Positions 1 through 6,338 are shown, counted from the stretch's first letter. The stretch is 8,416 nt of DNA from Erysipelotrichaceae bacterium (GCA_017620435.1 JAFZQL010000148.1:1-8416); one strand, 5' to 3'. A program made the numbers and translations. Notes: a model not told the origin generated them from the letters alone.

Positions 1-1056
1 AAGCAGAAGAGAATTGAAGATCTCTTTAACAGATTTCATAAAACAGAAAAAATCATCGGCATGGATGATCCTTATCACTACCGTAATAAGATCCAGTTTA
101 TGTTCGGCTATGATGATCAGCATTATGTTGTATGTGGCAACTATGTGCAGGGATCCCATCAGATCGTCGAGATCGATGAATGCTTGATCTGCGATGAAAA
201 GGCAAACCGGATCATAGCCACGATGAAGAAACTGATCATGAAATACCGTATCTCCGTTTTTGATGAAAGGGCCATGAAGGGCTGTATCCGGCATGTCATG
301 ATACGCTGTTCCAATACCGGAGAATACATGGTGATTCTGGTAAGCGGATCGCCGTCCATCAGAAACAAAGAACAGCTGGTCAAGGATCTGCTCAAAAGAC
401 ATCCGGAGATAAAGACCGTTATCCAGAACATCAATTCCCGTCATACATCCATGATTCTGGGAAACAGAAACATTGTATTATTCGGAAAAGGTTACATCAC
501 CGATGAGCTGTGCGGACTGAAATTCAGGATCTCTCCTTCCTCTTTCTATCAGGTAAACAAGAGACAGACCGAGATCCTTTATACAGAAACAATCAGAAGC
601 GCAGATCTGAAGGGAAACGAGATCCTGATCGATGCATACTGCGGAACGGGAACGATTGGCCTGTGCGCATCAAAATCGGTTAAAAAGGTGCTTGGCGTTG
701 AGCTGAACCGTTCGGCGGTAAAAGATGCCGTGATCAACAAAAAACTGAACGGTATCGAGAATGCGGAGTTCATCTGCGAGGATGCCGGTAAATACATGGA
801 GTATCTGGCAAAACAGAAGACTCACGTCGATGTTGTCATCATGGATCCGCCAAGAACAGGTTCGGACAAAAAGTTCATGTCCAGCCTGTTTGCCTTGAAA
901 CCGGAGAAAGTCGTCTACATTTCCTGCAATCCTGTCACACTGAAAGACGACCTGAATTATCTGACAAAAGAATATACGATAAAGAAAATACAGCCGGTGG
1001 ATATGTTTCCGTTTACGGAACACGTTGAGACGATATGCCTCTTGCATCACAAATAA
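1..1056 (+). CDS. rlmD: 23S rRNA (uracil-C5)-methyltransferase, RlmD/TrmA family (5' end outside window)
   Basis: This enzyme methylates carbon 5 of a uridine in 23S rRNA (U1939 and/or U747 in the family), using S-adenosylmethionine. The reading frame is open from base 1, and codons before the ATG at 61 still encode family-like sequence, so that ATG is internal and the N-terminus (any TRAM domain and most iron-sulphur cysteines) lies off the left edge. In the visible 351 residues, a YRNK motif sits near residue 27. A CLIC pair near 61-64 probably holds the last cluster cysteine. The SAM-binding loop DAYCGTGTIGL is at about 211-221, and DPPRTG at about 282-287. The catalytic cysteine of SCNP is Cys309 (codon 925-927), and the C-terminal HVE glutamate is present. 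The catalytic part looks intact. RlmD, RlmCD and a tRNA-specific TrmA relative cannot be told apart with certainty here. No terminator is evident after the stop. Confidence 0.9.
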   Translation, partial: KQKRIEDLFNRFHKTEKIIGMDDPYHYRNKIQFMFGYDDQHYVVCGNYVQGSHQIVEIDECLICDEKANRIIATMKKLIMKYRISVFDERAMKGCIRHVMIRCSNTGEYMVILVSGSPSIRNKEQLVKDLLKRHPEIKTVIQNINSRHTSMILGNRNIVLFGKGYITDELCGLKFRISPSSFYQVNKRQTEILYTETIRSADLKGNEILIDAYCGTGTIGLCASKSVKKVLGVELNRSAVKDAVINKKLNGIENAEFICEDAGKYMEYLAKQKTHVDVVIMDPPRTGSDKKFMSSLFALKPEKVVYISCNPVTLKDDLNYLTKEYTIKKIQPVDMFPFTEHVETICLLHHK

Positions 1057-1118
1057 AACTGCTTTTCGATGCCCTATAAACTGAAAAACACATGAAAGCG
1101 AATATATCAGGAGATCCT

Positions 1119-1751
1119 ATGAGATATAACAATGCCTACTTTATAACCGGAACAGCCTATGCCGGCAAATCAACTATGGTAAGACTTCTTGCGGAGAAAT
1201 ACGACGGCATTCTTTGCGAGGAAAACTATCACGACAGATTACTGCCTGATTTAGACAAAACCGAATTCCCATGTCTGACATATTCGCGTGATTTAGAGGA
1301 CTGGCATGATTTCATCAGGAGATCTCCTGAGGAATACAAAGCGTGGATCGACGGGGTTTCCGTAGAGTGTGAAATACTGGAACTGCGTATTCTTGACGGC
1401 CTGGAAACGAAAGGGAAGCCTATCTTTGTTGATACGAATATTTCATTAGAAACACTGAGAACCATTGTTGAGCCTGATCATGTGCTGATCATGCTGGCGG
1501 ATCCGCAGATCTCTGTGAGACGGTTTTTTGAAAGACCTGACCGCGAGAAACAGTTTCTTTATCAGCTGATCATGGAAGAGCCTGATCCCGAACAGGCAAT
1601 GGAGAATTATCGAAAAGGGCTGATGCTGATCAATTCGCAGGAAAACTATGACCGCTATCTGAATTCGGGATTTCATGTAATTCTCAGAGAGGAAAGCCGA
1701 AGTATCACGCAAACACTGGAAATGGTCGAAAAAGCATTCGGTATGAGATAA
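1119..1751 (+). CDS. P-loop kinase-like NTPase of unknown substrate
   Basis: This is a 210-residue soluble protein. A Walker A motif, GTAYAGKS, lies at residues 11-18 right at the N-terminus, as in shikimate, cytidylate and other small-molecule kinases. The segment PIFVDTNIS at about 101-109 follows a hydrophobic strand and may supply a Walker B-like aspartate. An arginine-rich stretch (Arg134, 135, 139, 142) could be the lid that closes over ATP. I cannot name the substrate. I chose the ATG at 1119 because AGGAGA (1109-1114) precedes it. The in-frame ATG at 1092 has no ribosome binding site and would add nine residues with no family look. It is followed after 33 bases by a small gene and then by a TraX-family gene on the same strand, so the three probably share a transcript. 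No clear promoter was found in 1057-1118. Confidence 0.75.
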   Translation: MRYNNAYFITGTAYAGKSTMVRLLAEKYDGILCEENYHDRLLPDLDKTEFPCLTYSRDLEDWHDFIRRSPEEYKAWIDGVSVECEILELRILDGLETKGKPIFVDTNISLETLRTIVEPDHVLIMLADPQISVRRFFERPDREKQFLYQLIMEEPDPEQAMENYRKGLMLINSQENYDRYLNSGFHVILREESRSITQTLEMVEKAFGMR

Positions 1752-1784
1752 GTTGAAGCAGTGAATAAACAAGTGAGGAGAGAT

Positions 1785-2000
1785 ATGGAACTGAAATGGG
1801 AATATGATCCGATCATCAAGGTTAAGATCGAAAACGGATATACGTTGATATCTGCCAACAGAGACGGACTGCTTTCTTTGGCCGAGCAGCTGAGTGAACT
1901 GGCGAAGCAGGAAAAAGGAACGCATATCCATTATGATGAATACAATTCTTTGGAAGACGGTTCTGATGAACTGATTATTGAAAAGACAGGTGAAGAGTAA
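1785..2000 (+). CDS. small Imm32-like protein (71 aa)
   Basis: This is a 71-residue acidic protein. The pattern ANRDGLLSLAEQL at about 24-36, then GTHIHYDEYNSLEDGS near 44-59, then ELIIEK, resembles the small Imm32 family first catalogued among immunity proteins of polymorphic toxin systems. I recall that family pattern from memory and have not searched for it. The ATG at 1785 is chosen because GAGGAG (1775-1780) sits just upstream; a GTG at 1761 would also open the frame but lacks a good site. No toxin gene is next to it, so an immunity role is not supported by context. Its stop is only four bases before the TraX start, so translation of the two is probably coupled. Confidence 0.6.
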   Translation: MELKWEYDPIIKVKIENGYTLISANRDGLLSLAEQLSELAKQEKGTHIHYDEYNSLEDGSDELIIEKTGEE

Positions 2001-2004
2001 AGAG

Positions 2005-2721
2005 ATGGAGCAGGGCACAAGTACAGGAAAATTCAGAGTCTTAAGTAACAGCGCCTTGAAGGTGATCGCTGTTATCACCATGATCATCGATCATATCGCT
2101 GTCGTTTTTTATTATCGCTTCACAGATGTATTCATTTCTTTTGCCGGCAGAAGCATGACGTATTATGAACTGATGCGGTTAATCGGCAGAATGTCGTTTC
2201 CTGTCTATGCATTTCTGATCAGCGAGGGATTCATTCATACCCGGAACAGGAAAATGTATGGACTGCGCCTGCTGCTTTTTGCGCTTCTTTCCGAGATCCC
2301 GTGGAACCTGGAACATACCGGAACGATTTATTATGAAAAGCAGAATGTCTTCTTTACGCTGTTTCTTGGATATGCCGGTATCTGTACTGCCGAAAAGATA
2401 CGAAAGGGAGAAGAAACATTAAAGAATCAGGCAATGATGCTTCTTCTGCTGCTCATTTCTTTTGTATTGAATGCCGACTACGGCTACAGCGGTTTCTGTA
2501 CCATTCTTATGATGTATCTGCTAAGAGAATCACTGATACTAAGAACATGCGCAGGCATCTGCCTGCTGTCCTGTCACTGGAAAGCAATTCCCGCGTTTGC
2601 CCTCATCGGTCTATATAACGGAAAAAGAGGGTTCATCAGTAATCGTTTCCTGCAGATCCTTTTCTATGCGATCTATCCGCTGCATATGCTGATTTTCTAT
2701 CTGCTTACTTATGTGCGATAA
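2005..2721 (+). CDS. TraX-family integral membrane protein
   Basis: This is a 238-residue polytopic membrane protein. It carries family-typical blocks in order: LKVIAVITMIIDH (18-30), GRMSFPVYAFLISEGF (61-76), SEIPWNL (96-102), QNVFFTLFLG (113-122), ADYGYSG (157-163), YNGKRG (204-209) and YPLHMLI (224-230). TraX of the F plasmid is needed for N-terminal acetylation of pilin. Chromosomal relatives are widespread in Bacillota and their acceptor is generally unknown, so a membrane acyltransferase-like role is inference. The ATG at 2005 is preferred over an upstream TTG at 1978 that would overlap the previous gene. The ribosome binding site is weak (AGGTG about 12 bases upstream), which fits translational coupling to the Imm32-like gene ending at 2000. 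There are no other conjugation genes nearby. Confidence 0.85.
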   Translation: MEQGTSTGKFRVLSNSALKVIAVITMIIDHIAVVFYYRFTDVFISFAGRSMTYYELMRLIGRMSFPVYAFLISEGFIHTRNRKMYGLRLLLFALLSEIPWNLEHTGTIYYEKQNVFFTLFLGYAGICTAEKIRKGEETLKNQAMMLLLLLISFVLNADYGYSGFCTILMMYLLRESLILRTCAGICLLSCHWKAIPAFALIGLYNGKRGFISNRFLQILFYAIYPLHMLIFYLLTYVR

Positions 2722-2771
2722 AACAGTTACTGTCATCATGGAATTTAATAGTTCCAATATCAGCAATTGAA

Positions 2772-2800
2772 TTGAAATGAACCGATATTCTTCTTATAAT
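2772..2800 (+). promoter_or_regulatory. sigma-A-type promoter of the PTS operon
   Basis: TTGAAA (2772-2777) and TATAAT (2795-2800) are separated by 17 bases, which is close to ideal. Transcription should start near 2807, giving a leader of about 20 bases before the EIIA start at 2828. The upstream gap (2722-2771) shows no strong terminator for the TraX gene, only a short TGGAA/TTCCA hairpin (2739-2756) without a U tract. AATATC (2756-2761) and GATATT (2784-2789) flank the -35 box as a possible but unproven operator. Confidence 0.7.
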
Positions 2801-2827
2801 ATTTGATAGAAAGCGATTTAGTTCATA

Positions 2828-3292
2828 ATGGAAGTTCTATCTAATGATCATATCTTAACAGAGGTTAAAGCCGAAACCTGGCAGCAGGCTGTAGCAGCTG
2901 CCGGGCAGATCCTTGTAGATCAGGGCAGCATTACTTCTGAGTACATTGAAAACATGATTGAAGCCGTCAGAGAACTTGGGCCTTACATGGTTCTGATGCC
3001 TCATTTTGCCTTGGCTCATGCGGCTCCATGTGAAGCGGTTTTACGCAATGACATGTCACTGATCATTCTGGATGAACCGGTTGATTTTGGAAGTCCGAAT
3101 GATCCGGTAAAGGTGATCCTGTGTCTGGCCTGCACCGATAAGGAAAGTCATATGAATGCATTGACTAAAGTGGCTGAGGCGCTGATGGATGACTCTGTTT
3201 TTGACGCCTTAATGGGTGCTTCAACGGCAGAAGAAGCCTATGAAGCACTGAACAGTTTTCAGGAATCGTTGCAAACAGTGCAAGACTGTTAG
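2828..3292 (+). CDS. ulaC: PTS EIIA component, ascorbate family (UlaC-like)
   Basis: This is a cytoplasmic phosphotransferase subunit of 154 residues that would accept phosphate from HPr and pass it to EIIB. AETWQQAV near 15-22 and GPYMVLMP near 51-58 match the UlaC pattern. The phosphorylated histidine is most likely His64 in FALAHAAP, with His108 in SHMNAL as the second conserved histidine of this EIIA fold. The usual segment is IALPHARP, so the proline before the histidine and the arginine after it are both alanine here, a mild departure. The ATG at 2828 is the only start giving the full domain, yet it has no recognisable Shine-Dalgarno sequence, unlike the next two genes. EIIB follows after 25 bases. 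The family assignment is firm, but ascorbate as substrate is not shown. Confidence 0.85.
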   Translation: MEVLSNDHILTEVKAETWQQAVAAAGQILVDQGSITSEYIENMIEAVRELGPYMVLMPHFALAHAAPCEAVLRNDMSLIILDEPVDFGSPNDPVKVILCLACTDKESHMNALTKVAEALMDDSVFDALMGASTAEEAYEALNSFQESLQTVQDC

Positions 3293-3317
3293 CATAAGCA
3301 GCAAAGGAGGGGATTAA

Positions 3318-3614
3318 ATGGATGAATTACTGATTCAGGCAGTATGCGGCTTCGGCTGTGGATCATCTCTACTTCTTCGCATGAAAATCGACAAGGTTTT
3401 GAAAGAAGAGGGTATTACTGCCAGAACATTCTGCGGCGATGTAGGAACAGCTGCCGCAACACCGTGCGACGTGATCTTCTGTTCAGAAGAAATAGCGGAA
3501 CGTCTGATGAGTAGAGCTAAGGTTCCGGTAATCACTGTCGTCAATTTCAATAACCCGGCTGAAGTCAAAGAAAAAGTCATGGGTTATATTCAGTCGCTGG
3601 AAAAAGCAGATTAA
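3318..3614 (+). CDS. ulaB: PTS EIIB component, ascorbate/lactose-type fold (UlaB-like)
   Basis: This is a 98-residue cytoplasmic subunit that takes phosphate from EIIA on a cysteine and hands it to the incoming substrate at EIIC. The N-terminal strand VCGFGCGSSLLLRMKID carries the phosphate loop, with Cys10 as the expected phosphocysteine; UlaB of E. coli has CGNGQGSS at this place. A second cysteine, Cys14, lies inside the same loop where glutamine is found in UlaB. A strong AAAGGAGGGG (3304-3313) precedes the ATG at 3318. EIIC starts 27 bases after the stop. The length matches the roughly 100-residue family norm. Confidence 0.9.
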   Translation: MDELLIQAVCGFGCGSSLLLRMKIDKVLKEEGITARTFCGDVGTAAATPCDVIFCSEEIAERLMSRAKVPVITVVNFNNPAEVKEKVMGYIQSLEKAD

Positions 3615-3641
3615 CATTTCTTTTTGAAAGGAGAAAAATCA

Positions 3642-4904
3642 ATGAATCCGGTATTAGACTTTATTATCAACCAGATCTTTGGACAGGGTGCCATCTTTAT
3701 TTCGCTCATCGCCCTTGTAGGTCTGGTTCTTCAGAAAAAGAGCGTGTCTGATGTTATTAGGGGAACATTCATGACCGCTATCGGCTACTTTGTTTTGACA
3801 CAGGGCAGCTCCATGATTCAGGGTGCCGTTACCGATGTTGGCACAGCATTCAGTGCCATCATGAATTCTCCGGCACCTGGTGAGTCCGTAGATATCGGCG
3901 GACAGTACGGAACCCAGATCGGCTTAGTCATGCTGATCGGTTTCTTCATCAACCTGCTGGTAGCACGTTTCACCAAGTTCAAGACTGTGTTCCTTACCGG
4001 GCACATGTTATACTGGTTCCCGTTCGTATTCGTAGCTGCCGGTGTTGACGCCGGCATGAAGGGCGCAGGCCTTGTCATTTTCGCAGGCATCTTTACCGCC
4101 ATCTACATGATCGTAGCTCCGAACCTGATGTATCCGTTAGTTAAAAAAGTTACAGGTGATGACAGCTTCTCACTGGCTCACCCGACAACTCCGCTGTCAC
4201 TGGTAGCTGCCGGTGTCGCTAAACTTGTTGGCGACCCTTCAAAGAGCACCGAGGACATTAAGTTCCCTAAGGCATTGAACTTCTGCCGTGAAGTTTCCAT
4301 TATCTGTTCTATCGTCATTTTCCTGACCTATCTGGTAATGGCAGGTCTGTTAGGTGCCAATGCCGATGCAGTTCTGTTCAACGGCACTGCTCCATTCGTT
4401 TATTTCTTCAATAAGACCATGACCTTTGGGGCCGGTGTTACCGTGCTGCTGTTAGGTGTCCGTATGCTTATTGCTGAAATCGTTCCTGCTTTCACCGGTT
4501 TCTCAGAGAAGCTGGTTCCGGGAGCTATTCCTGCACTCGACTGCCCGACTCTGTTCCCTTACGGTCCTAATGCCAACGTATTAGGCTTCCTGTGCTCACT
4601 GGCCGGCAGTATTGTAGCTATTCTTATCTTCAACCCGATGGGAATCTTCCCTGGTCTCGTTGTTCCTCTGGCATTCACCTGCTTCTTTGAAGCTGGTACT
4701 GCTGCTATCGTTGCAAATGCTTACGGCGGCGTCAGAGGTTGTATTATCGCTTCCTTCATCAATGGTATTGTAATGGTTCTGCTGGTAGGCTTTGGCGGCT
4801 ACTTCTTCTCCAACACGATTCAGAACTGGATGCTGGTCTTCGGCGGAAACGACTTTGACCTGTGGGGCATCATTGCCGGCTTAGTCGCCAAACTCTTTGG
4901 CTAG
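3642..4904 (+). CDS. ulaA: PTS EIIC permease, ascorbate family (UlaA/SgaT-like)
   Basis: This is a membrane permease of 420 residues, somewhat shorter than E. coli UlaA, that translocates the substrate while EIIB phosphorylates it. It is hydrophobic throughout. It shares with UlaA the early block KSVSDVIRGT and a following IGYFVLTQGSS, the TGHML motif (119-123), GVRMLIAE (272-279), then KLVPGAIPALDC followed by a PNANVLGF segment. I chose the ATG at 3642 because GAAAGGAG (3626-3633) is well placed; a TTG at 3624 would overlap that site. This is the last gene of the operon, followed by a hairpin terminator. The substrate could be ascorbate or another sugar acid or polyol: no lactonase, decarboxylase or epimerase of the Ula pathway is in view. 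Confidence 0.9.
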   Translation: MNPVLDFIINQIFGQGAIFISLIALVGLVLQKKSVSDVIRGTFMTAIGYFVLTQGSSMIQGAVTDVGTAFSAIMNSPAPGESVDIGGQYGTQIGLVMLIGFFINLLVARFTKFKTVFLTGHMLYWFPFVFVAAGVDAGMKGAGLVIFAGIFTAIYMIVAPNLMYPLVKKVTGDDSFSLAHPTTPLSLVAAGVAKLVGDPSKSTEDIKFPKALNFCREVSIICSIVIFLTYLVMAGLLGANADAVLFNGTAPFVYFFNKTMTFGAGVTVLLLGVRMLIAEIVPAFTGFSEKLVPGAIPALDCPTLFPYGPNANVLGFLCSLAGSIVAILIFNPMGIFPGLVVPLAFTCFFEAGTAAIVANAYGGVRGCIIASFINGIVMVLLVGFGGYFFSNTIQNWMLVFGGNDFDLWGIIAGLVAKLFG

Positions 4905-4934
4905 TATATCAGTCTTTGCTGCTTAATGCGTGAA

Positions 4935-4971
4935 AAAAGCGGTTCATTGACAGAACCGCTTTTGTTTTTAT
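4935..4971. terminator. bidirectional intrinsic terminator between convergent genes
   Basis: AAAAGCGGTTC (4935-4945) pairs with GAACCGCTTTT (4953-4963) around a 7-base loop, an 11-bp stem. On the plus strand it is followed by GTTTTTATTTCTTTTT, ending the PTS operon. On the minus strand the run of A at 4933-4938 becomes a U tract, so the same hairpin can end the convergent gene whose stop is at 4978. Confidence 0.85.
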
Positions 4972-4977
4972 TTCTTT

Positions 4978-5826
4978 TTAGAACTTAGATTTGGGAGTAC
5001 CTTTGCTGAAGATGAAAGTATCGGTTTTATATTCTTCGGCGATCTTCAGTCTATCCGCTTCTCCGTTTGCCCCGCGCATAGCCAGAAATGAACCCATGGT
5101 CACCGGAACCCAGTAGTATCTGGAATACAAATCGGGTGCAGTATCGAAGAACTGCGGGCGGGCGCTCATGTTTTTGCGCATCCTGTTTAGATCCTCGAAC
5201 TCTTTGTCGGAAAGGTCTGATTCTTCTCTTGGAAGCATTCTTAAGCCTCTGACGATGTTGGAATAGTTGGCTGCATAGAAATGGATGACCCGATAGTTAT
5301 GGCTTTCCACACAACAGAATCTCCGGTACGGATAGAATACCTCAGTCACGGCTTTACAGAATTGCGTGACTTTATCTTTTTCCGTATCACTGCAGATAAG
5401 ATTCAGCATAAGAGCTTTTTCTTCATACTTGTCCAAAGCTTCTAGAACATCCTGCAACTTATCGATGTGATGACTGCCGAATACGATTATGTTTGCAACC
5501 TCCTCATAAGTCATATCTTCGATTCTCCTTTGATCTTTGGCAGCCCGGCTCAGATCAGAATCAGAGAAGAGTACCGGAATTAAGTCTTTGGTCAGTCTTA
5601 CGTCGATACGGCTTCCATAGCGCTGATCGGCGGCACGCTTGACAGCTTCAAGACTGTTTTCCGGTATGTCCTGTTTAAGGGAGTGCAGTCCTTTATCGGC
5701 ATAGCATCTTCTGGTAAAACGTCTTTTTACTTTAGGGAAAAGACCTTCACCGGTAGTAAAAACAACATATACGGCGATGAGAATGAAAAAATACTTAACG
5801 GCTTCAGCTATTGTTTCTGTGTTCAT
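4978..5826 (-). CDS. membrane-anchored degenerate GDPD-fold protein, probably catalytically inactive
   Basis: This 282-residue protein has one hydrophobic segment at about 9-26 and a positively charged flank (KVKRRFTRR), so the main domain may face the cytoplasm; topology is uncertain. It aligns with glycerophosphodiester phosphodiesterases through IPENSLEAV (54-62), RLTKD (77-81), a DLSR segment, TYEEV (106-110) and CVES (172-175). The active-site positions are changed. The expected HRG is DKG (44-46). The expected E-x-D is R73-I-D75. The expected HD is S88-D89. The metal-binding E of IE-x-K appears as N142. Normal lipid diester hydrolysis is therefore unlikely, and a binding or scaffold role is inference. 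The frame is open and full length, so it is not an obvious pseudogene. The ATG at 5826 is preferred to one at 5844 because AGAGG lies about 8 bases upstream. Confidence 0.7.
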   Translation of the reverse strand: MNTETIAEAVKYFFILIAVYVVFTTGEGLFPKVKRRFTRRCYADKGLHSLKQDIPENSLEAVKRAADQRYGSRIDVRLTKDLIPVLFSDSDLSRAAKDQRRIEDMTYEEVANIIVFGSHHIDKLQDVLEALDKYEEKALMLNLICSDTEKDKVTQFCKAVTEVFYPYRRFCCVESHNYRVIHFYAANYSNIVRGLRMLPREESDLSDKEFEDLNRMRKNMSARPQFFDTAPDLYSRYYWVPVTMGSFLAMRGANGEADRLKIAEEYKTDTFIFSKGTPKSKF

Positions 5827-5846
5827 GGATCGTTCCTCTAACATTG

Positions 5847-5852
5847 ATTATA
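5847..5852 (-). promoter_or_regulatory. possible -10 box for the GDPD-like gene
   Basis: On the minus strand TATAAT reads from 5852 to 5847, which would start transcription near 5840, about 14 bases before the chosen ATG. I see no good -35 hexamer at the right spacing (the best is GATAGA), so this is tentative. The rest of the gap up to the tRNA terminator (5853-5941) shows nothing else I can support. Confidence 0.3.
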
Positions 5853-5935
5853 AAGGATTTCAGCTCAATCTATCCTTTACATATGCAGGTTTTTATCCGA
5901 TAGAAGATGAATAGGGAAGTATTGAAACCTGAGAA

Positions 5936-5961
5936 TAAAAAAACTGCCTGATCGGGCAGTT
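5936..5961 (-). terminator. intrinsic terminator of tRNA-Arg(ACG)
   Basis: Read on the minus strand, AACTGCC (5961-5955) pairs with GGCAGTT (5948-5942) around a 6-base loop, followed by a run of T (complement of the A run 5936-5943). It lies 10 bases past the tRNA 3' end and separates the tRNA from the GDPD-like gene. Confidence 0.8.
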
Positions 5962-5971
5962 CTGTATTTCA

Positions 5972-6048
5972 TGGCGTGCCTAGCAGGACTTGAACCCGCA
6001 ACCTTTTGGTTCGTAGCCAAACACTCTATCCAGTTGAGCTATAGGCAC
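5972..6048 (-). tRNA. tRNA-Arg, anticodon ACG
   Basis: This is a 77-base cloverleaf on the minus strand. The acceptor stem GTGCCTA pairs with TAGGCAC, the D stem is GCTC/GAGT, the anticodon stem is TTTGG/CCAAA with loop CTACGAA, the T stem is GCGGG/CCTGC with loop TTCAAGT, the discriminator is G, and CCA is encoded. The anticodon ACG (plus-strand 6012-6014) would be deaminated to ICG to read CGU, CGC and CGA arginine codons. It is divergent from a second arginine tRNA. Confidence 0.95.
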
Positions 6049-6056
6049 ATATCGAT

Positions 6057-6087
6057 ATTATCTTATCATCTATTTAGGGAATTTCAA
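6057..6087 (-). promoter_or_regulatory. promoter of tRNA-Arg(ACG)
   Basis: On the minus strand TTGAAA (6087-6082) and GATAAT (6062-6057) are 19 bases apart, placing the start near 6050, just ahead of the tRNA 5' end at 6048. The -35 box lies in the left half of a 12-bp palindrome shared with the divergent tRNA promoter. The spacing is slightly long. Confidence 0.45.
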
Positions 6088-6094
6088 TATTGAA
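6083..6094. repeat. 12-bp perfect palindrome between divergent tRNA-Arg promoters
   Basis: TTCAATATTGAA reads the same on both strands. Each half supplies most of a -35 hexamer (TTGAAA on minus, TTGAAT on plus), so the two promoters are back to back. It could simply reflect two facing -35 boxes, or it could be a protein-binding site. Confidence 0.6.
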
Positions 6095-6121
6095 TTTCTA
6101 AAACAAAGATGTTAGTATAGT
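6090..6121 (+). promoter_or_regulatory. promoter of tRNA-Arg(TCT)
   Basis: TTGAAT (6090-6095) with TATAGT (6116-6121) has a 20-base spacer. The alternative -10, TAGTAT (6113-6118), gives 17 bases but a poorer hexamer. Either would start transcription at or a few bases before the tRNA 5' end at 6128. Confidence 0.4.
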
Positions 6122-6127
6122 TATGCT

Positions 6128-6204
6128 GTCCATGTAGCTCAGTTGGATAGAGCATCCGCCTTCTAAGCGGACGGTCAGGGGTTCGAGTCCCTTCATGGAC
6201 GCCA
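6128..6204 (+). tRNA. tRNA-Arg, anticodon TCT
   Basis: This is a 77-base cloverleaf. The acceptor stem GTCCATG pairs with CATGGAC, the D stem is GCTC/GAGC, the anticodon stem is TCCGC/GCGGA with loop CTTCTAA, the T stem is AGGGG/CCCTT with loop TTCGAGT, the discriminator is G, and CCA is encoded. The anticodon TCT (6162-6164) reads AGA and AGG arginine codons. It stands between a divergent tRNA-Arg(ACG) and the arginine deiminase operon. Confidence 0.95.
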
Positions 6205-6215
6205 TTAGAAAAAAC

Positions 6216-6247
6216 AGCCGCAATGATGAAAATGCGGCTTTTCTTTT
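6216..6247 (+). terminator. intrinsic terminator of tRNA-Arg(TCT)
   Basis: AGCCGCA (6216-6222) pairs with TGCGGCT (6233-6239) around a 10-base loop, followed by TTTTCTTTT. It isolates the tRNA from the arc operon, which needs its own promoter. Confidence 0.8.
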
Positions 6248-6308
6248 ATACAATTTCCAAAAATTACAATGTTTCCGAAAGCATTTGTCCTAACATTATG
6301 ATTCACCA

Positions 6309-6338
6309 TTGATAGAATTAAGATAGATAAGATATATG
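6309..6338 (+). promoter_or_regulatory. probable promoter of the arcA operon
   Basis: TTGATA (6309-6314) and TATATG (6333-6338) are 18 bases apart, giving a start near 6345 and a leader of about 29 bases. The -10 box is imperfect, which suits a promoter that may need an activator. The cre site overlaps its downstream edge. The upstream stretch 6248-6308 is A/T-rich; I see no convincing full ArgR box there, only a possible ATTCA half-site near 6301. Confidence 0.5.

Noticed and set aside
1785..2000. Toxin-immunity locus suggested by the Imm32-like protein
   Set aside because: There is no toxin, secretion signal or polymorphic toxin repeat nearby; the family name alone does not show the function.
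1446..2087. 213-codon open frame on the minus strand opposite the kinase-like, Imm32-like and TraX genes
   Set aside because: It has no ribosome binding site or recognisable motif, spans three well-supported genes, and reads as an antisense shadow.
2005..2721. Conjugative element suggested by TraX
   Set aside because: There is no relaxase, coupling protein, pilin or mobility gene in the window; TraX relatives are common on chromosomes.
2807..2821. cre-like sequence TAGAAAGCGATTTAG at the PTS operon start
   Set aside because: It misses three defined positions of the cre consensus, including both bases at the right end, so position alone is not enough.
5972..6204. Integration (att) site at the tRNA genes
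   Set aside because: I saw no duplicated tRNA 3' end and no integrase, and the flanking genes are housekeeping or metabolic.
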